A DNA stretch of 64,000 nucleotides from Pedobacter sp. MR2016-24 (GCF_026239655.1 NZ_JAPIVO010000001.1:310001-374000); one strand, 5' to 3'; positions 1-8,940 are shown, counted from the first letter of the stretch. The notes: generated by a model not told the origin, from the letters alone. Numbers and translations: made by a program.

Positions 1-1296
1 TGTTAAGTTTTGCGCCATCACATCTATACCGCAGATATCTAATCCAATGATACGTGAAATACGTTCACTGATAAATATATTCTGTGGATGTACCAGATCG
101 GTAACATCAATAGAAGTGCCACCAGTGCTTAGATTAGCGGTCGATTTTAAATAAACCAATTCACCATTAGGCACTATAGTTTCTAATGTATAGTCCTTTT
201 TTGCAAGGAGATCAAGGGTATCACGGTCCACAAGGATTTCTGTCAGCACATTTTCATGTCCGTAACCTCGCCTTGGGTCTTCGTTTTCTTTGTCAATAAG
301 TTCCTGAACGGAATTAATACCATTACCTGTCACATGAGCTGGTACACGTAATGCTGCCGCTACCATTTTATTGTCAATTACCAGGATTCTGAAATCGTAA
401 CCGGTAATAAAGCTTTCAATGATAATTCTTCTGGAATACTGCTTAGCATATTCAAAAGCTAATATGGCTGCCTCCTCAGTTTTAACATTGATCGTCGCTC
501 CTTTACCATGGTTGCCATCCAAAGGTTTAAAAACCAATGGGAAACCAACAGTTTTGATCGCATCCTGCAAATCTTCAATCTCTGAAATTGTAACTCCTTT
601 AGCTACAGGAATAGCAGAATCCTTAAGCATTCTCTTGGTTTCGTCTTTATTCCCTGCAATATCAACAGCGATGCTGTTTGTTCTTTCGGTCATAGTGGCT
701 CTGAAGCGCACCTGATTTTTGCCGTAACCTAATTGTATGAGGGAGCTTTTGTTCAGCCTGATCCAGGGAATACTTCTTGCAATGGCCTCATCCACGATAG
801 AACCTGTACTTGGACCTAAGCGCTCTTGTTGTCTTAATTCTCTCAGGCGCTGAATATCAAAATCCAGATCATAATCATGGTTGTCGATCAGCGCTTCAGC
901 AATTCTAACACTTGCCTCTGCTGCATACATACCTGCTTTCTCTTCCAGGTAGCTGAACACAACATTATAGATACCATCGGTTTTTGTTTGACGGGTTCTG
1001 CCAAATCCGGTATCCATACCTGCAAGGGTTTGTATTTCAAGAGCAATATGCTCTATTACGTGGCCCATCCAGGTACCTTCCTGAACACGGGCAAAAAAGC
1101 CACCCGGTTCACCTTTTGAGCACCTGTGCGTAAATAAACTTGGGATCATTTTTTCCAGACGATCACCAAATCCATCGACCAGATTTGTTGGACGTTGTTC
1201 CATGTCCTCCAGATCTAATCTCATTTGTATCAGTTTTTTCCTGTTGATCGACCAGATATTTGGTCCTCTTAGCACTTGGATGCCGAGTATTTTCAT
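1..1296 (-). CDS. cphA: Cyanophycin synthetase, N-terminal part (runs off left edge)
   Basis: Makes cyanophycin, the branched Asp-Arg storage polymer, by ATP-dependent addition of Asp to the backbone and Arg to its side chains. The 432 visible codons start at an ATG whose complement is at 1294-1296 (MKILGIQVLRGPNIWS, the family's typical N-terminus). They cover the N-terminal domain and much of the ATP-grasp domain, with PLVFKPLDGNHGKG for nucleotide binding and IGLDICGIDVMA near the edge. The Mur-ligase-like C-terminal half lies outside the window. It is divergent from cyanophycinase at 1717, so synthesis and breakdown genes share one 420-bp intergenic region. The reading frame is open to base 1 with no interruption seen. 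Identity rests on remembered family signatures. Confidence 0.93.
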   Translation of the reverse strand, partial: MKILGIQVLRGPNIWSINRKKLIQMRLDLEDMEQRPTNLVDGFGDRLEKMIPSLFTHRCSKGEPGGFFARVQEGTWMGHVIEHIALEIQTLAGMDTGFGRTRQTKTDGIYNVVFSYLEEKAGMYAAEASVRIAEALIDNHDYDLDFDIQRLRELRQQERLGPSTGSIVDEAIARSIPWIRLNKSSLIQLGYGKNQVRFRATMTERTNSIAVDIAGNKDETKRMLKDSAIPVAKGVTISEIEDLQDAIKTVGFPLVFKPLDGNHGKGATINVKTEEAAILAFEYAKQYSRRIIIESFITGYDFRILVIDNKMVAAALRVPAHVTGNGINSVQELIDKENEDPRRGYGHENVLTEILVDRDTLDLLAKKDYTLETIVPNGELVYLKSTANLSTGGTSIDVTDLVHPQNIFISERISRIIGLDICGIDVMAQNLT

Positions 1297-1325
1297 ATAA
1301 TATTTATTGTTTTTTTATTGTTATG

Positions 1326-1375
1326 AAGCTTTCGAAGCTTGTTAGTTTTAATATGAAGCTTTTCAGCTTTCATAT
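1326..1375. repeat. Paired inverted repeats upstream of cphA
   Basis: Two palindromic units lie 30-79 bp upstream of the cphA start. The first is AAGCTT-TCG-AAGCTT (1326-1340). The second has arms ATATGAAGC and GCTTTCATAT (1351-1375) with one bulged base. Both contain GAAGCTT or a close variant. They could bind a dimeric regulator or fold in the cphA leader. Confidence 0.55.
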
Positions 1376-1682
1376 AGTATCTATTGTATTTTTAAATACC
1401 AGGGCCATTTTTAGGACAGGATTTATTGTTCTTTTAAATCAGATGAATAAAATTTGTTTGAGTTTCTGCTCCTCGTTTTCTTTATGGTTTTTTACATAAA
1501 AACGCTGTGAAACCGGAGCATTAATATATAAATGTTTTTCAGGATAACGTGCAAATCGCCTGCCAAAATATTTTACTGATAAACGTGTATAAATCTAATC
1601 AAAGAATGGGATTTTTAAAGAAATAATTAGGTGTTCAGGACATATTATTAGCTGATAATGGTAATATTTAAAGTAAGGAACA

Positions 1683-1690
1683 TATATTTG
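1683..1690 (+). promoter_or_regulatory. Predicted -7 element of the cphB-iaaA operon
   Basis: TATATTTG matches the Bacteroidota -7 consensus TAnnTTTG and lies 26 bp before the cyanophycinase ATG, giving a 5' leader of about 20 nt. No convincing -33 TTG was seen. Confidence 0.5.
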
Positions 1691-1716
1691 AAGTTATAGT
1701 ACAAGAAAAACGAAAC

Positions 1717-2592
1717 ATGGTTCCAAAAGGCAAGTTGATTATTATAGGTGGTGCAATAAATACCGGGAGTTTTACTGAAACACAATTCGGACTTCCTCAA
1801 AATATGAATTTTTTTGAGAGGGGCATTCTAAAACGTATTACTACTGAGTCTGTAAAAGATACTGCATCACGTTTTGAGATTATCACAACAGCCTCTCTTG
1901 TTCCTGAGAAAGTAGGAGAAGAATACATCAAAGCATTTGCTCAGTTAGATGTTCATGATGTTGGTGTATTAAATATTGGTAACAGAGAACAGGCAAATGA
2001 TTTACTAAACTGTGAGCGCGTAAAGGCGGCAGATGTGCTTATTTTTACGGGTGGCGATCAGTTGAGATTATCATCTATATTTGGTGGCACTGCTATTCAC
2101 CAGATCTTACTTGATAAATATGAAAATGAAGAGATTGTAATTGCAGGTACCTCTGCGGGTGCTGCGGCGAGTTCTAAAAACATGATTTATCAGGGTAACA
2201 GTAAGGATGCGCTGTTGAAAGGAGAGGTTAAAATTACTGCTGGTCTGGGGTTTATAGATGGTGTAATTGTAGATACGCATTTTGTGCAGCGTGGCCGCAT
2301 TGGCCGATTGTTGTATGCTACTGCGAGCAGTCCTGGAATATTAGGTATTGGATTGGGCGAAGACACAGGTCTGTATATCTCCAACGGCAGCAAGATGGAA
2401 GCCATCGGTTCCGGGATGGTAATCCTGGTAGATGGTAGAAATATGCTGGATACCAACCTGACTGATGTAGAAATGGGCCAGCCTGTTTCTATAAAGAACC
2501 TTGTTGTCCATGTCATGTGCGATGGTGATGTGTACGATTTGTCAGCACATCAGCTAACCATTCATCATCCCAAAGTTATACCAATAGATTAA
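1717..2592 (+). CDS. cphB: Cyanophycinase
   Basis: Serine exopeptidase of family S51 that releases beta-Asp-Arg dipeptides from cyanophycin. The 291-residue protein starts MVPKGKLIIIGGA. It carries the nucleophile elbow GTSAGAA with Ser146, and the conserved VDTHFVQRGRIGRL segment. Length is normal for the cytoplasmic form and no signal peptide is visible, which fits use of an internal store rather than scavenging of external polymer. Only 4 bp separate it from the isoaspartyl peptidase gene downstream, so the two are almost certainly co-transcribed. It is divergent from cphA. Confidence 0.95.
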   Translation: MVPKGKLIIIGGAINTGSFTETQFGLPQNMNFFERGILKRITTESVKDTASRFEIITTASLVPEKVGEEYIKAFAQLDVHDVGVLNIGNREQANDLLNCERVKAADVLIFTGGDQLRLSSIFGGTAIHQILLDKYENEEIVIAGTSAGAAASSKNMIYQGNSKDALLKGEVKITAGLGFIDGVIVDTHFVQRGRIGRLLYATASSPGILGIGLGEDTGLYISNGSKMEAIGSGMVILVDGRNMLDTNLTDVEMGQPVSIKNLVVHVMCDGDVYDLSAHQLTIHHPKVIPID

Positions 2593-2596
2593 TCAG

Positions 2597-3439
2597 ATGA
2601 AACTCATTATACACGGGGGCTTTTTTAGCGAGTCTTCCACCAATCAGGAAACTAAAAAGGCAAAGCAGGATGCTTTAGCTGAAATCGCAACACTGTCTTA
2701 CAAGTACCTGAAAACACATACCGCATTGGAAACAGTCACTTATACTGTGGGGCTGCTGGAAGATAATGTTCTTTTTAATGCGGGACTGGGATCACAAATC
2801 CAGAGTGACGGTAAAGTGAGGTTAAGTGCTTCCATTATGGATGGAAAGACGCAGAAGTTCGGGGGCGTGATTAATGCTGAAGATATAAAGAATCCCATTC
2901 AGCTTGCATCGGTATTGCTTGAATACGAAGACAGTGTGCTGAGCGGAGATGGTGCAGTTGCCTTTGGGCGTAAAAATGGATTTGAGTACTATAGTCCCAT
3001 TACTGCACAAAGACAGGAAGAGTATGAACTTAAATTGAATCAATTAAATAATAAGGGAACAGTAGGTTGCGTAGCGCTTGATGCCTTCGGGAATCTGGCG
3101 GCCGGTACTTCTACCGGAGGGAAAGGTTTTGAAATTCCCAGCAGGGTAAGTGATTCTGCAACTGTGGCCGGCAATTATGCAAATGCTGTTGCAGGTATTT
3201 CCTGTACCGGTGTAGGCGAAAACATTGTGAGTGTTGCTTTGGCAGCGCGGATTGTTACGCGTGTTACAGATGGATTTACGCTAAAAGATGCCTGTGATAA
3301 ATCTTTTACTGAACTTCAGGAGATTAATGGCTTCGCTGGTGTGATAGGTATTACTGCCGACGGACAAATTTATCATACGGATTCTCATCCCTATATGGTT
3401 TGGGCTTCATTTGATGTTAGTTTACAGGTATTTGACTGA
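2597..3439 (+). CDS. iaaA: Isoaspartyl peptidase / L-asparaginase family (Ntn-hydrolase)
   Basis: Family T2 threonine hydrolase that splits beta-aspartyl dipeptides. Here the likely substrate is beta-Asp-Arg made by the preceding cyanophycinase, completing release of free Asp and Arg. The 280-residue protein has the autoprocessing site before Thr155 in NNKGTVGCVALD and the downstream GTSTGGKGFEIPSRVSDS substrate loop. It is cytoplasmic, with no signal peptide. Family members also show asparaginase activity, so substrate assignment rests mainly on the 4-bp linkage to cphB. Confidence 0.92.
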   Translation: MKLIIHGGFFSESSTNQETKKAKQDALAEIATLSYKYLKTHTALETVTYTVGLLEDNVLFNAGLGSQIQSDGKVRLSASIMDGKTQKFGGVINAEDIKNPIQLASVLLEYEDSVLSGDGAVAFGRKNGFEYYSPITAQRQEEYELKLNQLNNKGTVGCVALDAFGNLAAGTSTGGKGFEIPSRVSDSATVAGNYANAVAGISCTGVGENIVSVALAARIVTRVTDGFTLKDACDKSFTELQEINGFAGVIGITADGQIYHTDSHPYMVWASFDVSLQVFD

Positions 3440-3458
3440 AAAGATATATATTTGTAAA

Positions 3459-4139
3459 ATGTATAAACTCTGTTTCGCCCTCATATGTTTTGCTTTTTCA
3501 AGTTCAGTGATGGCACAAACGAATAGTCCCGGACAGCCGGAACAACTTCCCGGCAATGGTGCAATTACTATTGCCGTATCTGGAATGGATGAAGCTGATG
3601 GCGATATCTATTTCGAGGAGGCTGAAAGAGAAGAAAAAAACGGGGATCTGAATGATGCACTTACACTATTCGGCAAAGCCGCATTTGAATATAATAATTC
3701 CAGGAAGTTCTCCCGTTATGGCGCTTCTTTATTGAGACTCAGTAATGTCCATTTCCTAATGGAACATTATACTGAAGCAGAGCAGGTCATCCTGAATGTT
3801 GCACTTAAAACGTACTCACGTATAGGAAACAGACCGGGGCAAATGGCTTCTTACAATCAATTGGGTAAGATTTACCTGGCAGCAAATAAGCTGACGCAGT
3901 CGCTTTGGTTTTATACGCAACAAGGTATTTTAGCTAAACAAACAAGTAATAATACTTCTTATATTGATTCGATACTGGGCATCGCGCAGGTTAAGATTAA
4001 GAAAAAAGAATACTCATTGGCTACAAAGGATCTGAACAGGGCAGAATCGTACGCTAAAATAGCTAAGATCAACCAGTTTAAAGGTCAGATTAAAGCGGCA
4101 AGAAATACCATCGCTGATAGAAAGACTTTAAAAAAATAA
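3459..4139 (+). CDS. Exported tetratricopeptide-repeat protein
   Basis: Unnamed 226-residue protein with a Sec signal peptide (MYKLCFALICFAFSSSVMAQ). Residues from about 45 on form helical TPR-like repeats (GDLNDALTLFGKAAFEY, HYTEAEQVILNVALKTY, NKLTQSLWFYTQQG, KEYSLATKDLNRAESY). The ATG at 3459 is preferred over an in-frame upstream start at 3411, because the upstream choice would bury the signal peptide and overlap iaaA. It lies 19 bp after iaaA and may be read through from that operon. The role is unknown; TPR proteins usually bind partner proteins. Confidence 0.8.
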   Translation: MYKLCFALICFAFSSSVMAQTNSPGQPEQLPGNGAITIAVSGMDEADGDIYFEEAEREEKNGDLNDALTLFGKAAFEYNNSRKFSRYGASLLRLSNVHFLMEHYTEAEQVILNVALKTYSRIGNRPGQMASYNQLGKIYLAANKLTQSLWFYTQQGILAKQTSNNTSYIDSILGIAQVKIKKKEYSLATKDLNRAESYAKIAKINQFKGQIKAARNTIADRKTLKK

Positions 4140-4231
4140 AGGCAATATTTACAATTGCTAAATGGGCTGTTTATATGCAGGTTAACCTGCAATAAGTGGT
4201 GTCAGGCTGACTTATTTTTCAAGTATTTAAT

Positions 4232-4239
4232 TATATTTG
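4232..4239 (+). promoter_or_regulatory. Predicted -7 element for the tail-specific protease gene
   Basis: TATATTTG matches TAnnTTTG. Transcription would start around 4244-4246, immediately before a 16-bp perfect hairpin, about 80 nt upstream of the protease start codon. Confidence 0.5.
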
Positions 4240-4249
4240 GTAAAGATTA

Positions 4250-4284
4250 CAGAAAAGAGACAGTATTATACTGTCTCTTTTCTG
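4250..4284. repeat. Perfect 16-bp hairpin in the leader of the protease gene
   Basis: Arms at 4250-4265 and 4269-4284 are perfect complements around a TTA triloop. No clean T-tract follows the hairpin. It either ends the upstream TPR transcript or, given the -7 element just before it, forms the 5' end of the protease mRNA. Confidence 0.75.
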
Positions 4285-4326
4285 TTTATTTGAGAAATTG
4301 GTATCATATTGGTTGATAATACAAAA

Positions 4327-6483
4327 ATGGATTTTAAATTATTTAAAGAGATGTTGAAAAGAATATTAATGGTAACCTTCACAGCCGCTGTACTTGCTTG
4401 TCAGGCTGCTCCTAAACCACAGAAAATGGTTGAAGGTATCCCTAATATTAAGCCTGATGAACAGCAGAGTTTAGTATGTAAGGAGATCGTCGCGCTTATA
4501 GAGAACTACAATTATAAAAAGATAACTATAAATGATTCCATTTCTTCGGTGATTCTGGATAAATACATCAACAAGCTCGATCCATACCGTAGTTACTTTT
4601 TAGCGTCAGATATCAAAGATTTTGATCAGTTCAGAACAACGCTGGATGATGCTTTCAGAGTTGGCGACCTTAGTGCTCCATTTTATATTTTCAATGTCTA
4701 CTCCAAAAGATATAATGAAACGCTTGATTATGCTATAGCGCATATTAAAGATAAATATGATTTCAATCAGAATGACAGTTACGTTTTTGACAGGGAGAAA
4801 ATGCCATGGGTAACATCTACTACAGAGTTAAATGATATCTGGAAAAAGAGAGTTAAATATGAGCTGATTAATCTGAATATTGCTGGTACAGATCAGGCAA
4901 AAAATACAGAAACACTGGTAAAAAGATATAAAAGTTTAAAATCACAATCTGAGAAACTGAACAATCAGGACGTTTTCCAAACCATTATGGATGCGTTTAC
5001 TGAAGCTATCGATCCGCATACAAATTATTTCAATCCTACAAATGCACAGGCTTTTAACGAAGATATGGCGCGTTCTTTTGAAGGTATTGGTGCCCGTTTG
5101 AAATTAGAGAATGATGTATTGAAAATTGATGAAGTTATACCGGGCGGTCCGGCTTTTAAAAGTAAGCTTATCAATGCGGGCGACAGGATCATAGGTGTTG
5201 CACAGGGTAATGGGGAGTTTGAAGATATCATTGGCTGGAGAATTGATAATTCCGTGGCTAAGATCAAAGGTCCAAAAGGAACTAAAGTAAGGTTGAAAAT
5301 CATTCCTGTAGGAAAAGATATGTCGGCCAAACCTGTGATCATCGAACTGAACAGGGAACGTATCGTAATGGAAGACCAGTCGGCGAAAAAAGAAGTAAAA
5401 ACGATTCAGTCCAATGGTAAGCCTTATAAAATAGGAATTATCACTGTACCAGGATTTTATGCGGATTTCAAAGCTGCAAATGCTGGTGATCCAAATTATA
5501 AAAGTACTACACGTGATGTGAAGTTATTGATTGATACTTTGAAGAATAGGGATAAAGTTGATGCCATTGTGATGGATCTTCGTGCAAATGGCGGTGGCTC
5601 TTTGGTAGAAGCGATTGACCTGACTGGTTTATTTATTGATAAAGGACCGGTTGTTCAGGTAAAAGATTTAAAAGGAAGTGTTGAAGTAAGCGAAGACCAG
5701 AAACCTGGTGTAGCATGGGATGGTCCTTTTGGTGTGATGGTAGATCGTTTGAGTGCTTCTGCTTCTGAAATTTTTGCGGGTGCGATACAAGATTATGGGA
5801 GAGGGATAATTATTGGTACCCAAACCTATGGTAAGGGAACAGTCCAGTCTTCAATAGACTTGAACAAATTGGTTAATCCATCTATTTTACAACGCCTGGC
5901 GAGTCTTGTTCAGAAAGGTCCGGTTTCTTCAGGAGCAGCTGTTAAAACAGGTAAAGACGGCGCACCAATTCAATTGGGACAGATCAATCTGACTATGGCT
6001 AAGTTCTACCGTGTAAACGGTAGCAGTACACAACACAAGGGAGTAATGCCTGATATTGTTTTACCTTCTTTCTATCCTATGGATAAAATAGGTGAGGACA
6101 CAGAAACTTCTGCTTTACCATGGGATGAGGTTCAAAAATCTAATTTTATTCCCGTGAATAGTGTAACGGCAGTGAAACCGGAACTGATTAAACTGCATGA
6201 AGAAAGAATGAAAAAATCATTGGACTATAAGTCACTGATCCAGGATATTGCAGATATGAAGAAACGTGATCTGGAGACTTCGGTTACATTGAATGAGAAT
6301 AAACTGAAAGCAGAGCGTGACAGCCTTGAGGCTAAAAGTCTTGAAAAACTGAACATGCTGCGTGCTTCAAGAGGATTGCCTGCAGTTAAAAAAGGAGACA
6401 AAATCAAGAAAGATGAAAACTTCGATTTCTTTGAGGATGAAAGTATGCATGTAATGGCAGACCTGATTCAACTAAAGAAGTAA
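4327..6483 (+). CDS. prc: Tail-specific carboxy-terminal protease, lipoprotein
   Basis: Periplasmic serine protease of family S41 that degrades proteins from the C-terminus. In order it has an export signal with lipobox (AAVLAC), a tail-specific-protease N-terminal domain, a PDZ domain (KLENDVLKIDEVIPGGPAFK), the S41 core with catalytic Ser in DRLSASASEIFAGAI and Lys in QTYGKGTVQSS, and a Lys/Glu-rich C-terminal domain (DUF3340 type). Starts are possible at 4327 (718 aa) or 4351. The latter leaves a compact lipoprotein signal, MLKRILMVTFTAAVLAC. A TTG at 4309 is in frame but less likely. A strong terminator follows. Confidence 0.93.
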   Translation: MDFKLFKEMLKRILMVTFTAAVLACQAAPKPQKMVEGIPNIKPDEQQSLVCKEIVALIENYNYKKITINDSISSVILDKYINKLDPYRSYFLASDIKDFDQFRTTLDDAFRVGDLSAPFYIFNVYSKRYNETLDYAIAHIKDKYDFNQNDSYVFDREKMPWVTSTTELNDIWKKRVKYELINLNIAGTDQAKNTETLVKRYKSLKSQSEKLNNQDVFQTIMDAFTEAIDPHTNYFNPTNAQAFNEDMARSFEGIGARLKLENDVLKIDEVIPGGPAFKSKLINAGDRIIGVAQGNGEFEDIIGWRIDNSVAKIKGPKGTKVRLKIIPVGKDMSAKPVIIELNRERIVMEDQSAKKEVKTIQSNGKPYKIGIITVPGFYADFKAANAGDPNYKSTTRDVKLLIDTLKNRDKVDAIVMDLRANGGGSLVEAIDLTGLFIDKGPVVQVKDLKGSVEVSEDQKPGVAWDGPFGVMVDRLSASASEIFAGAIQDYGRGIIIGTQTYGKGTVQSSIDLNKLVNPSILQRLASLVQKGPVSSGAAVKTGKDGAPIQLGQINLTMAKFYRVNGSSTQHKGVMPDIVLPSFYPMDKIGEDTETSALPWDEVQKSNFIPVNSVTAVKPELIKLHEERMKKSLDYKSLIQDIADMKKRDLETSVTLNENKLKAERDSLEAKSLEKLNMLRASRGLPAVKKGDKIKKDENFDFFEDESMHVMADLIQLKK

Positions 6484-6504
6484 GTTAAATAAAATATAAT
6501 CCAT

Positions 6505-6543
6505 AAAAAAAAAGCTGCAGGAAGACCTCCTGCAGCTTTTTTT
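6505..6543. terminator. Bidirectional terminator between convergent genes
   Basis: GCTGCAGGA (6514-6522) pairs with TCCTGCAGC (6528-6536) around a 5-nt loop. It is flanked by an A-tract on the left and a T-tract on the right, so it can serve both the protease gene and the convergent SPFH gene. Confidence 0.88.
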
Positions 6544-6584
6544 ATAATGAATAATAAGCATCCGTCAACCGGAACCAGCCTGTT

Positions 6585-7508
6585 TTATGGCTTCTGTTTG
6601 GCTACCTGCATCGACATCATTTCTTTCATCGTTTTGTTCATTCCTTCTGTGGATCCATCCAGGAAGATTACATTGCCATCGCTGTTTTCCGCGAAATGTT
6701 TAATAGATTCTGTCCACATGGTAAACAGGATAACGGAGATATCAAGATTGGCCTGTTCCATTTCCTGAGCAGCCTTAGTCATACCATGAGCTACTTCCGC
6801 ACGGAAGAGGGCAATACCTTGTCCTCGTAGTTGTGCAGCCTCACGCTCTGCCGCAGCTGCAATTTTGATGGCGTTACCGTCAGCTTCTGCACCTTTGGTC
6901 TTCGTAATCAGGAGTGCCTGACCTTCATTTTCTGCTGCTGCTTTCAAATTGTTTGATGCTACTACTCTGCTCATGGAACGCATAATCTCATCATCGAAAG
7001 TAATATCATTAAGCTGTAGATCTTGTAAATGATATCCCCAGGATTCCAATACAATATCGATCTGCTCTTTTACATGCATCACAATTTCATTTCGTTGCGC
7101 CAATACGTTCGCTTGCTTTTGTGTGGCTACGTAAGCTCTGATGGACCCCTCAATGGTACGAATCAATGCCTGCATTAAATTTGCAGCATCAACGAACTTA
7201 AAAGCTACATTTTTGATTGTTTCCTCATCATGGTTCAGTACAGAATACAACAGCATCGCTTTGAAATATACATTTGCCTGATCTTGTGTTACTGCCTGAA
7301 ATGAAAGTTCTACGGAGCGGTTCTGTATAGATATCCTGGAGTGGATCACTTCAATCAGTGGAATCTTGAAATTCAGTCCGGGTCTCAGTTGTCGTCTGTA
7401 TTTGCCGAAAATTGTTACAACGGCAATAGTGCCCTGTTTCACAGTCACAAAAGAACTAAACAGGACTACAATTGCAAAGAATAATAAAAAGTAAAAAGCG
7501 TAGTTCAT
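6585..7508 (-). CDS. SPFH/Band 7 (stomatin-prohibitin-like) membrane protein
   Basis: 307-residue membrane-anchored SPFH protein. One N-terminal transmembrane helix (YAFYFLLFFAIVVLFSSFV) is followed by the Band 7 domain (VKQGTIAVVTIFGKYRRQLRPGLNFKIPL) and a coiled-coil, Ala/Glu-rich region around residues 190-240. Such proteins oligomerise into membrane rings and influence proteases or lipid microdomains. It stands alone, without the NfeD-like or HflK/C partner often paired with the family. It lies next to the tail-specific protease, but the two are convergent, so a functional link is only suggestive. Confidence 0.85.
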   Translation of the reverse strand: MNYAFYFLLFFAIVVLFSSFVTVKQGTIAVVTIFGKYRRQLRPGLNFKIPLIEVIHSRISIQNRSVELSFQAVTQDQANVYFKAMLLYSVLNHDEETIKNVAFKFVDAANLMQALIRTIEGSIRAYVATQKQANVLAQRNEIVMHVKEQIDIVLESWGYHLQDLQLNDITFDDEIMRSMSRVVASNNLKAAAENEGQALLITKTKGAEADGNAIKIAAAAEREAAQLRGQGIALFRAEVAHGMTKAAQEMEQANLDISVILFTMWTESIKHFAENSDGNVIFLDGSTEGMNKTMKEMMSMQVAKQKP

Positions 7509-7630
7509 GGGTTTATAATTAATAATTTAAACTCTTTCAAGATACAAAATTATCTGCATTCCGAGCTGTTACAATTTCCGAATCATCTGGGCACAGATAT
7601 TGCATGAGCGAAATAAATCTATCAATCGCT

Positions 7631-7816
7631 ATGAACGTAAAACGCACTTTTGGAACAATTTTAACTATACTCGGGATTATCGGGCTTATTTATGCTGGTT
7701 ATGGCTTCACTAAACATAGTGTCGATACCCGCGGACTTATTGTTGCAGGTATCATCGGTATCATCTTCTTTTTCTCAGGTATAGGACTGGTCAGAAATAC
7801 GAAAGACGAAGCTTAG
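7631..7816 (+). CDS. Small two-helix membrane protein
   Basis: 61-residue protein with two transmembrane helices (TFGTILTILGIIGLIYAGYGF and GLIVAGIIGIIFFFSGIGLV) joined by a short polar loop, ending in a charged tail. An in-frame ATG at 7604 would add MSEINLSIA; the 7631 start is preferred because it begins MNVKRTFGTILTI, which fits a short cytosolic N-terminus. The last 4 bp overlap the stop of the convergent CapA-like gene. Function is not known. Confidence 0.7.
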   Translation: MNVKRTFGTILTILGIIGLIYAGYGFTKHSVDTRGLIVAGIIGIIFFFSGIGLVRNTKDEA

Positions 7817-8940
7817 TCCGCCTTCACCCGGATGGTCTGGTCTTCAAAAAGAAGGCGGTGCCCGGGGAAATCTGTATCTGTTAAGGAGATGATCTTTTTA
7901 TAAGCAGTATTGTTATGATCTATAGTTAGCTGGTTAATTTTATCCTGTTTAACCGAAGTAACATCTGCAAAAAGAAAATCTCCTTTCCTGTTTAACCTGA
8001 TATTCAGTAAAGGAGCAAAACCATTGGGCCCTTTTAAACTGAACATGCCATAAGTACAGAAATTGCCAAGACTATAAGCAATAAACTTATTTTTATATAC
8101 TTCAACGGCACGTGTGACATGAGGCCCCTGTCCAAGAACAATATCAGCTCCGGCATCTATAACTGCGTGTGAGAATTCATAAACATTTCCCCTGTTCTCC
8201 TGATAAAAAATTTCCTTTGCTTTGGTTACATGCTCAAAACGGGCTCCTTCACCTCCTCCATGAAAGGATACGATCACAATATCTACCTGTTTTTTAAGGA
8301 AGGAAACCAATCTTTTGGCACTGTCAATATTGTTGATAGATACGGTATTCTCATTTGGTGCAAAAGCACAGAATCCATAAGTAATGCTATCTTTCTCAAA
8401 AATGGTATAAGGATGGGTGGTGAGGCCTGCATATTTGATTTGTAAGGAGTCCAGTATCGCTGCAGTACGTTTTCTTCCTGTCAGACCAAAATCGCCCACA
8501 TGATTATTTGCTACGCTAAGTAAATTAAAGCCGGCCGACTGATAAATTCCGGCATATCGCTCCGGCATCCTGAAAGCGAAGCAGCTATTGCCGGAAGTGT
8601 CTTTACATTTAGTGGATTTTCCCTGGTTCAGAAAACAGCCTTCAAGGTTCCCAAATATAATATCGCCCTGCAGGAAAGGTTTCACCTCATTAAAACTGCC
8701 TGCCGCATCATCTTTAGGCAGATTGCTTTTTGAAGGGTACGCTGAACCCAGCATCATATCGCCCACCGCCACAATGGTGATGGTATCTTTAGTCGCGATT
8801 AGTGTATCTATAGTGTTTTCTGTTGCCGTATTCACCGGAGCGCTGGCACAACTCAGCACAATCAGAAACGCAAAAAGGCTTAGTAGTGATGCTCCTGTTA
8901 ATTTTAACCCTTGCTGATTATTTTTGCCGTACCTCATCAT
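7813..8940 (-). CDS. CapA-family metallophosphatase-like lipoprotein
   Basis: 375-residue protein of the PGA_cap (CapA/PgsA) family with the calcineurin-like fold. A lipoprotein signal (SLFAFLIVLSCASAP) precedes the domain. Conserved features include VAVGDMMLGS at its start, GDIIFGNLEG, SVANNHVGDFG, IVSFHGGGEG and DIVLGQGPHV. CapA proteins take part in poly-gamma-glutamate capsule production in bacilli, but no capBC genes are nearby, so the substrate here is unknown. The 3' end overlaps the upstream convergent small membrane protein gene by 4 bp. Confidence 0.87.
   Translation of the reverse strand: MMRYGKNNQQGLKLTGASLLSLFAFLIVLSCASAPVNTATENTIDTLIATKDTITIVAVGDMMLGSAYPSKSNLPKDDAAGSFNEVKPFLQGDIIFGNLEGCFLNQGKSTKCKDTSGNSCFAFRMPERYAGIYQSAGFNLLSVANNHVGDFGLTGRKRTAAILDSLQIKYAGLTTHPYTIFEKDSITYGFCAFAPNENTVSINNIDSAKRLVSFLKKQVDIVIVSFHGGGEGARFEHVTKAKEIFYQENRGNVYEFSHAVIDAGADIVLGQGPHVTRAVEVYKNKFIAYSLGNFCTYGMFSLKGPNGFAPLLNIRLNRKGDFLFADVTSVKQDKINQLTIDHNNTAYKKIISLTDTDFPGHRLLFEDQTIRVKAD

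Larger units (their letters stand above)
1297..1716. other. Divergent intergenic region between cphA and cphB
   Basis: This 420-bp AT-rich region holds no credible gene. It contains AAGCTT-TCG-AAGCTT at 1326-1340 and a nearly perfect inverted repeat at 1351-1375 (arms ATATGAAGC and GCTTTCATAT), both close to the cphA start. A TATATTTG -7-like element lies at 1683-1690 in front of cphB. The inverted repeats may be operator or mRNA-leader elements for cphA; this is inference from position. Confidence 0.6.

Noticed and set aside
1260..1499. 79-codon plus-strand frame over the cphA start and promoter region
   Set aside because: Antisense to the well-supported cphA start and composed of low-complexity hydrophobic residues from AT-rich DNA.
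3411..3458. Upstream start for the TPR protein overlapping the isoaspartyl peptidase
   Set aside because: It would put 16 residues before a clean signal peptide; ATG 3459 gives a normal exported protein.
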